DNA from: an uncultured Lysobacterales bacterium
GTDB taxonomy: Bacteria; Pseudomonadota; Gammaproteobacteria; Xanthomonadales; SZUA-36
Direction: 5' to 3'
Length of the DNA: 12,930 nucleotides
Assembly: GCA_937974465.1 (NCBI GenBank)
Contig: CALJWY010000148.1
Location: 1 to 12,930 of the forward strand
Under the pieces are notes generated by a model. It did not search any database. It was given only the letters and a program-made list of their open reading frames with translations, and had not been told where the DNA came from. Positions within the stretch are counted from its first letter, which is position 1, and every line of letters starts with the position of its first letter. A program made the translations under genes and the position numbers. Below are positions 9,301 through 12,930 of this stretch, piece after piece.

Positions 9301-9327
9301 TCGACCTACTGTTTTTAGTCTCATCAT
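6319..9327 (-). CDS. TonB-dependent outer-membrane receptor
   Basis: This outer-membrane active transporter binds a substrate outside the cell and imports it using TonB/ExbBD energy. I choose the ATG at 9327 (1002 residues) because GGGAG lies 6 nt upstream and it gives a clean signal peptide (residues 1-26, ending GPVMA before QTEQ). A longer open frame to 9396 has no such support. The TonB box and plug follow: LEEVVVTGSRLRR near 41-52, then NLRNQGNDRTLVLIDGRR and KRVEIITGGSSAAYGSDAIAG, which are classic plug signatures. The rest is the 22-strand barrel with YRLRGNYSRSQRAPTLAELY and a C-terminal strand ending FAGIEVGFD. The mature protein has exactly ten cysteines in five close pairs. The ligand is not evident. 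It is divergent from a LysR-type gene and ends in its own terminator. Confidence 0.95.
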   Translation of the reverse strand: MMRLKTVGRHALYYAICIALAGPVMAQTEQAPVDSEEEMVLEEVVVTGSRLRRDSYTVSTPLVMMESQAIQDTGIGSLTEILVDEIPAIFEGTNNTNSQSLVNATGITTMNLRNQGNDRTLVLIDGRRTVPNQYSSNGVSLNSVPTPFVKRVEIITGGSSAAYGSDAIAGVVNIITQDDYVGLGFEGRYGGYTDGGGEEITAVAQYGTFFSDNRGYLFLGATFNDEKGIAPYERDRHLIEAYYIYDDDKMCNAVLTEDAERYLCIRDVPDKGDWRNRSDGIAGGVFEEKSSGRKGYWYDESGLRDDWWEETHGIHTQQFVQLKVPEDRYSVAFKTSYEFDNDVKATFSLQYSDMNSFNHKSPEDEYEGGEVVVNDPITLLPTGTITPGTISIDNPFAPPEIAENAGSSISWDRRFFEVGNITTDNNRTTLRGLFILQGEFANDWYWDASVSYGKTHQKQLRSNELDVRKERQALDAEYAEDGVTIQCADADARAAGCVPLNIFGVGSITPEMANWIRVNPTIDSQIEQTQALFYVSGDLFEMPAGSVPAVFGIEYRKDAVDVRTDKGSQLGGITFNVIPTWDADYNVWEGFTEMAFPLTEKLDLEISARIADYSPSGVDLIFSYTAGLIWEPVEGYRLRGNYSRSQRAPTLAELYSPPRGDYDSINDICDGVTATSDDPGHANCRLEPGIAAVIAEEGEFEDDNNGYGPAAGNPDVFEETADTWTLGFSMNPSWAENLKFAVDYWNISIDDKITEYQNSEILKQCYDSSQPWGDSNPFCNEISRHEDDGQIFQILNRQYNLDSGNTEGIDIAMNYAWDFNSGSSLMFNLDWTHMIEDSETYVGLDGKVTIDYTGQVAYKNFDDRARASLIWQYEGWRLRWTTKYSSSTIDAKDRMDDWLGYMEDNDERCASGDDDCVVNPEKLAYYNFPSYMTHDLTASYTMRTKWADELRLYAGVRNMFNDKGPFIPTSGDTYASGPGNFDSPYGGGVGRFIFAGIEVGFD

Positions 9328-9394
9328 AATTTGCTCCCATAGATTGATAGTTCTTGTCCCCACAGAGACACTGGAATCGAAAGATCCACGCTCC

Positions 9395-9403
9395 AATATA
9401 CCA
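9395..9403 (-). promoter_or_regulatory. Extended -10 promoter of the receptor gene
   Basis: The minus strand reads TGGTATATT, an extended -10 (TG-n plus TATATT, 5/6 match). No good -35 lies at normal spacing, which fits an extended -10 or an activator-dependent promoter. Transcription would start near 9388, giving a leader of about 61 nt before the ATG at 9327. Confidence 0.45.
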
Positions 9404-9441
9404 ACCAGACCAAGGGCAACTATTGCTATTTATTTCTAATG

Positions 9442-9460
9442 TTATGTGTTTAATGCATAA
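9442..9460. promoter_or_regulatory. Candidate LysR-type operator (T-N11-A dyad)
   Basis: TTATG (9442-9446) and CATAA (9456-9460) are perfect inverted repeats separated by 9 bp, so T9445 and A9457 form the T-N11-A core typical of LysR-type binding sites. The dyad centre (9451) is about 63 bp upstream of the inferred receptor transcription start and about 54 bp upstream of the regulator's ATG. That position fits both activation of the receptor and autorepression of the regulator. Binding itself is inferred. Confidence 0.5.
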
Positions 9461-9504
9461 TATCCGGGTGCTCTTATTCAGACAGGGGGAGTGCGGAGAA
9501 AGGC

Positions 9505-10413
9505 ATGGAATTAGGTTGGTTGGAAGACTTCGTCAGTTTGGCCAGTACGGGTAGTTTTTCCAAGGCTGCTGACCATCGAAATATCAGCCAGTCAGCGTTC
9601 AGCAGGCGTATCCACTCGCTTGAAGACTGGCTGGGAACAACACTCGTTGACCGGCACACACACCCGGTGTCATTGACGGATGCGGGGATACAACTTATCG
9701 CGACGGCGAACCAGGTGGTTCGTACCATCTACCAGACACGTGAAGACTTCGGCTACCGCGAGAACGCGAGGCTAAGGGCCTTTTCCATAGGGGTTGCAGA
9801 CCATCTCGCAATTCACTTCATTCCCTCCTGGCTTCCGAGTATCCAGAACCTGTTGGGTGAACGGAAGATTCATTTGATTACCGGTCTCAAAGCAGGTCTT
9901 GGATTTATTGAGCTGCTGAAGTCACAAGAACTGGATTTTTTGCTGGCATATGGTGGCTCTATAAGCAGTGCTGATCACGATTCCAGTATTTTCGAATCAT
10001 TCAGGCTTGGCCGGGATGAATTGCTGCCAGTGTGCAAGACAAGTCTGCGTGCGGATCCGGCTTTTCATTTCCCGGGGGTTCCGAAGAAACCAGTGCCCTT
10101 TATTGGCTACATGCCGCCGTCAGCGATGGCGAACCTGGTAAACCACGAGTCTGTGGAACACATGGGTTCTATTTATCTCAATACTGTTATTGAAACCGGT
10201 GCAGTGGAGACCATGAAAGGATTGGTCCTGCAGGGTTTTGGCATGGCATGGATACCACGAAGGGCGATCCAGGAGGAACTCAGGCTCGGATTGCTGAGTG
10301 AATTGGGCAACAAGTCCCATCGAATACCGTTTACTATCGAATTGTTTCGCAATGTGGCCAATACCAAGTCCGATGTCATTATTCTTTGGGATAAACTTCA
10401 AGCCGGCAATTGA
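9505..10413 (+). CDS. LysR-family transcriptional regulator
   Basis: This 302-residue protein has the normal LysR-type length and layout. Residues 1-60 form the winged helix-turn-helix: WLEDFVSLASTGSFSKAAD, then ISQSAFSRRIHSLEDWLG and the wing with LVDRHTHPVSLTDAG. A linker helix follows, then an effector-binding domain from about residue 90 to the end, with GLGFIELLKSQELDFLLAYG and the late block LVLQGFGMAWIPRRAIQEEL typical of the family. GGAG (9495-9498) lies 6 nt before the ATG. It is divergent from the TonB-dependent receptor, and a T-N11-A dyad lies between them, so it most likely controls the receptor and itself. The downstream amidase is co-directional and may belong to the same regulon. 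The effector cannot be inferred from the sequence. Confidence 0.93.
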   Translation: MELGWLEDFVSLASTGSFSKAADHRNISQSAFSRRIHSLEDWLGTTLVDRHTHPVSLTDAGIQLIATANQVVRTIYQTREDFGYRENARLRAFSIGVADHLAIHFIPSWLPSIQNLLGERKIHLITGLKAGLGFIELLKSQELDFLLAYGGSISSADHDSSIFESFRLGRDELLPVCKTSLRADPAFHFPGVPKKPVPFIGYMPPSAMANLVNHESVEHMGSIYLNTVIETGAVETMKGLVLQGFGMAWIPRRAIQEELRLGLLSELGNKSHRIPFTIELFRNVANTKSDVIILWDKLQAGN

Positions 10414-10438
10414 TCAAGTTCACTGCCAGGTAGATAAT
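10410..10438 (+). promoter_or_regulatory. Candidate promoter for the amidase gene
   Basis: TTGATC (10410-10415, 4/6 match) is followed after exactly 17 bp by GATAAT (10433-10438, 5/6 match), overlapping the regulator's stop codon. It would start transcription near 10445, about 67 nt before the amidase ATG. Readthrough from the regulator gene is also possible because I see no terminator between them. Confidence 0.4.
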
Positions 10439-10511
10439 TGCAGCATTGCTCTTTGCTGATCCCGGTTGCCAGTCATTAACAATGTTGCGACCGCTTGCCC
10501 GGAGGTGAGAT

Positions 10512-12119
10512 ATGACGCTTGTCAAAAGTACTCCATCAATTTTGCTCTCAACTTTCTTCGCCTTGTTGTTAATTGCCTGTAATCCTGACAATCCCGTCAG
10601 TAATGAGTCAGCCTCTGACCCGGCTCCGGTTGCCGTCGCCGATTACACTGAATACAGCATAGATGCCCTGCAGGCATTGATGCAAAAGGGTGAATTGACA
10701 TCGGGCCAGTTAACCCGTTTTTATCTGGGCAGAATCGAAGCCATTGACCGCAACGGGCCGGCTCTCAATTCAATTATCGAGATAAATCCTGAGGCGATGG
10801 AGATAGCCGCCGCGCTGGATACTGAGCGGCAGGAAAATGGGCCCCGCGGGCCCATGCACGGTATACCGGTTATCTTAAAGGCCAATATTGATACAGCCGA
10901 CCAGATGGAAACTACGGCGGGTTCGCTCGCATTGAAAGGGCACAGACCACCTGATGATGCATTCGTGGTCAAACAATTGCGCAAAGCCGGCGCTGTAATA
11001 TTGGGCAAAGCCAACCTCAGTGAATGGGCCAATTTCCGTTCTGACTGGTCGTCGAGTGGCTGGAGCAGCATTGGTGGCCAGACAAAAAACCCGTATGACC
11101 TGGCGCGTAATCCCTGCGGCTCATCCAGTGGTTCGGCCGTGTCCGTTGCAGCAAGCCTGACCAGCGTGGCCGTTGGCACAGAGACCAATGGCTCGATCGT
11201 CTGCCCGGCGAGCGTCAACGGAATCGTGGGCATCAAACCGACACTCGGGCTGGTCAGTCGCAGCGGCATCATTCCAATTGCGCACAGCCAGGATACGGCG
11301 GGGCCAATGGGAAGAACGGTAAAGGATGCAGCCATCATGTTTAATGCAATGGTGGGGCGCGATACGGCAGATCCACTTGCTGATTCATTTCCGGAATCCG
11401 TGCCGGACTTCACCGCGAACCTGTCAAAAGATGCGCTACAGGGTGCGCGAATTGGCGTATACCGGGGTCATTACGGCGCTGGGAGAGATGCCAGGGTGGA
11501 GAAGATCGTTGAAGACACTATTGCCACGCTTGAATCGCTGGGTGCGGAAATTGTTGATCCTGTCGACATTGAAACTGGGGGAATGGGTAGTGCCCAGGGC
11601 ATTGTTTTGAACTACGAGTTCAAGACGGACTTAAAAGTCTACCTCGAAAATTCCGGGGCACCCTTAACAAGCCTGGCTGAAATCATTGAGTTCAATGAAG
11701 CCAACGCCGCTTCCGTCATGCCGCACTTTGGGCAGGAGCGCATGCTGGCTGCAGAGGAGAAAGGCCCATTGACAGACGAGGTGTACCTGCAAGCTCTCGT
11801 GGATAGTAAACGCATTGCACAGAACGGTATTGACGGTGCTTTACAAAACCACAAGCTGGACGCCCTGATTGCGCCAACCCGGGGTACGGCCTGGTTAACT
11901 GACCATATCAACGGTGATCAGTCCACCGGCATTTCCAGTTCATCGCTGGCAGCGGTATCTGGTTACGCAAGCGTGACGGTACCCGCTGGTGACGTGCTCG
12001 GTCTGCCAATCGGCATATCGTTTATTGGCGCTGCATTCAGTGATGCCCGTTTAATCGGTTTTGCCCACGCATTTGAGCAGGCCGGGTACCAGCGCAAAAA
12101 ACCACCATTGGGTGATTGA
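10512..12119 (+). CDS. Amidase-signature lipoprotein, peptide amidase (Pam)-like
   Basis: This is a 535-residue amidase-signature hydrolase with a strong Shine-Dalgarno (GGAGG at 10501-10505). Residues 5-22 are a lipoprotein signal with lipobox LIAC, Cys23 being the acylated residue, so the enzyme is periplasmic or outer-membrane anchored. The Ser-cisSer-Lys triad is visible: Lys123 in IPVILKANID, Ser204 in NPCGSSSGSAV and the nucleophile Ser228 in GTETNGSIVCPAS. Blocks such as LGKANLSEWANFR, SSGWSSIGGQTKNPY, GLVSRSGIIPIAHSQDTAGPM and the LDALIAPTRGTAW segment resemble, from memory, Stenotrophomonas maltophilia peptide amidase, which removes C-terminal amides from peptides. That resemblance is stronger than to GatA. 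The amide substrate here is inferred. It lies 98 bp after the LysR-type gene, close to a TonB-dependent receptor, suggesting processing of an imported or surface-bound compound. Confidence 0.92.
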   Translation: MTLVKSTPSILLSTFFALLLIACNPDNPVSNESASDPAPVAVADYTEYSIDALQALMQKGELTSGQLTRFYLGRIEAIDRNGPALNSIIEINPEAMEIAAALDTERQENGPRGPMHGIPVILKANIDTADQMETTAGSLALKGHRPPDDAFVVKQLRKAGAVILGKANLSEWANFRSDWSSSGWSSIGGQTKNPYDLARNPCGSSSGSAVSVAASLTSVAVGTETNGSIVCPASVNGIVGIKPTLGLVSRSGIIPIAHSQDTAGPMGRTVKDAAIMFNAMVGRDTADPLADSFPESVPDFTANLSKDALQGARIGVYRGHYGAGRDARVEKIVEDTIATLESLGAEIVDPVDIETGGMGSAQGIVLNYEFKTDLKVYLENSGAPLTSLAEIIEFNEANAASVMPHFGQERMLAAEEKGPLTDEVYLQALVDSKRIAQNGIDGALQNHKLDALIAPTRGTAWLTDHINGDQSTGISSSSLAAVSGYASVTVPAGDVLGLPIGISFIGAAFSDARLIGFAHAFEQAGYQRKKPPLGD

Positions 12120-12134
12120 TTTGTTCTGATCAAC

Positions 12135-12140
12135 TATAAT
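12135..12140 (+). promoter_or_regulatory. Candidate -10 element before the glycosyltransferase
   Basis: A perfect TATAAT stands in the 176-bp gap between the amidase stop and the next gene. No -35 element at standard spacing is convincing (TTGGGT is 20 bp away). No terminator hairpin is visible in this gap. The hexamer alone is weak evidence. Confidence 0.25.
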
Positions 12141-12295
12141 TTTCGCAATCGAAGGTGCAACTCTGAGCTAACGCATAAGCGATCGGGTGATTTCACTTTG
12201 TAATTATTTCAGTACTGGGGCAGAACATCATTAGCAGTAACAATCATGAACCCTTTGCATCGGGAGAGTTATCCGAAGATGGAACAAGGAATCCG

Positions 12296-12930
12296 GTGCT
12301 GCTTTTTGTAGATTACGAAGTACCGCACTTTGACCTGTATGCCGGTTCCCGCACAAACTTCATGTACCTTGAGGTTCTTTCCAAAATGGATCTTCAGGTC
12401 AAGTTCATGCCTGCAGATTTCAGACGGGTTGAGCCCTATTCCAGCGCGCTCAATGAATTAGGGATAGAAACTCTTGACGGTGATTGGTACCGGGATAACT
12501 GGGAGGCGTGGTTAAAACAAAACTCCCAGGCGATAGACTATGTGTTCTTCCACAAGCCAGATCCGGCATCGAAGTTTTTGCCCGCTGTAAAAGAGCATAC
12601 GAATGCTGCGATTATTTACCAGTGTCACGACCTACATTTCCTGAGACTGCAAAGAAAAGCTGAAGTCGAGAATGATAGCTCCATACTCGAAGAGGCCAGG
12701 CAATACGAAAAGATAGAGAACTTTATCTTTTCCAACAGCGATGTGCTGCTGACTTTCAGCAATGTAGAAGAAGCTTTTCTAAGGAAAAAATTTCCGACCA
12801 AGTCGATCTTCACCGTGCCGCTGTTTTTTTATGATGAGGTGCCGGAGGTCAACCGCGACTTCAGTCAGCGCCGAGACCTGTTATTTGTTGGTTCATGCGG
12901 TCACACCCCCAACCGTGATGCCATTGCGTG
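12296..12930 (+). CDS. Glycosyltransferase-like protein (C-terminus cut by window edge)
   Basis: The frame from the GTG at 12296 runs open to the window end (211 codons). AAGGA (12286-12290) lies 5 nt upstream, which decides this start; the only ATGs nearby are in another frame that soon stops. The start VLLFVDYEVPHFDLYAGSRT resembles the first Rossmann strand and glycine/serine loop of GT-B fold (GT4-like) enzymes. It continues with a GIETLDGDWYRDNW region, IDYVFFHKPDP, IIYQCHDLHFLRL and a VLLTFSNVEEAFL segment. The last visible part, RRDLLFVGSCGHTPNRDAIA, matches the loop that opens the C-terminal nucleotide-sugar domain (commonly FVGGFGHPPN). Its acceptor and donor are unknown; cell-surface polysaccharide synthesis is the usual role. 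The frame is also open back to 12191 without an ordinary start codon, so the N-terminus is a little uncertain. Confidence 0.75.
   Translation, partial: MLLFVDYEVPHFDLYAGSRTNFMYLEVLSKMDLQVKFMPADFRRVEPYSSALNELGIETLDGDWYRDNWEAWLKQNSQAIDYVFFHKPDPASKFLPAVKEHTNAAIIYQCHDLHFLRLQRKAEVENDSSILEEARQYEKIENFIFSNSDVLLTFSNVEEAFLRKKFPTKSIFTVPLFFYDEVPEVNRDFSQRRDLLFVGSCGHTPNRDAIA

Noticed and set aside
10439..10500. CAGCA/TGCTG inverted repeat between regulator and amidase as a terminator
   Set aside because: The arms are five bp with an 8-nt loop and no following T-run, so it would not terminate efficiently.
10838..10853. GC-rich dyad GGGCCC-CGC-GGGCCC in the amidase gene
   Set aside because: It encodes the ordinary GPRGPMHG segment conserved in the amidase family, so protein coding explains it.
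10721..11413. 230-codon open frame on the minus strand inside the amidase gene
   Set aside because: It is antisense to a well-supported amidase with an intact catalytic triad; its translation has low-complexity Ser/Ala/Pro/Leu composition and no recognisable motif.

Overview
The window looks like a chromosomal segment of a free-living, Gram-negative gammaproteobacterium. It holds a large TonB-dependent outer-membrane receptor, two lipoproteins with clear lipoboxes, proteobacterial small-domain families (DUF4124, DUF4136) and mid-range base composition throughout. I see no transposase, integrase, CRISPR array, tRNA or rRNA. The genus cannot be fixed from the sequence alone.

Left part (1-3014). 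A minus-strand DUF4124 periplasmic protein runs off the left edge. Divergent from it is a tight plus-strand group: a DUF4136 lipoprotein (GTG start at 676), a class V PLP aminotransferase of the alanine/serine-glyoxylate type, and a small membrane-anchored protein of unknown function. The spacings (about 5 and 27 nt) suggest one operon, but the three products share no obvious pathway.

Middle (3052-6181, minus strand). A fructosamine-kinase-family protein is followed 16 nt later by a large cytoplasmic molybdopterin oxidoreductase with one N-terminal [4Fe-4S] motif. A candidate promoter lies before the kinase. The pair is convergent with the left operon and is separated from the next gene by a clear intrinsic terminator.

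Right-middle (6250-12119). A 1002-residue TonB-dependent receptor (minus) and a LysR-type regulator (plus) are divergent across a 177-bp control region. That region contains a dyad with T-N11-A geometry, placed about 63 bp upstream of the likely receptor start site, where LysR activators commonly bind. Downstream of the regulator, in the same direction, is an amidase-signature lipoprotein resembling the peptide amidase (Pam) of Stenotrophomonas. I infer that receptor, regulator and amidase form a substrate-responsive uptake and processing locus, perhaps for amidated peptides or another amide compound.

Right edge (12296-12930). A glycosyltransferase-like gene begins and is cut by the window end. 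The most interesting points are the LysR/receptor/amidase locus with its operator, and the unexplained pairing of a deglycation kinase with a molybdoenzyme. I did not find a convincing wholly new system.
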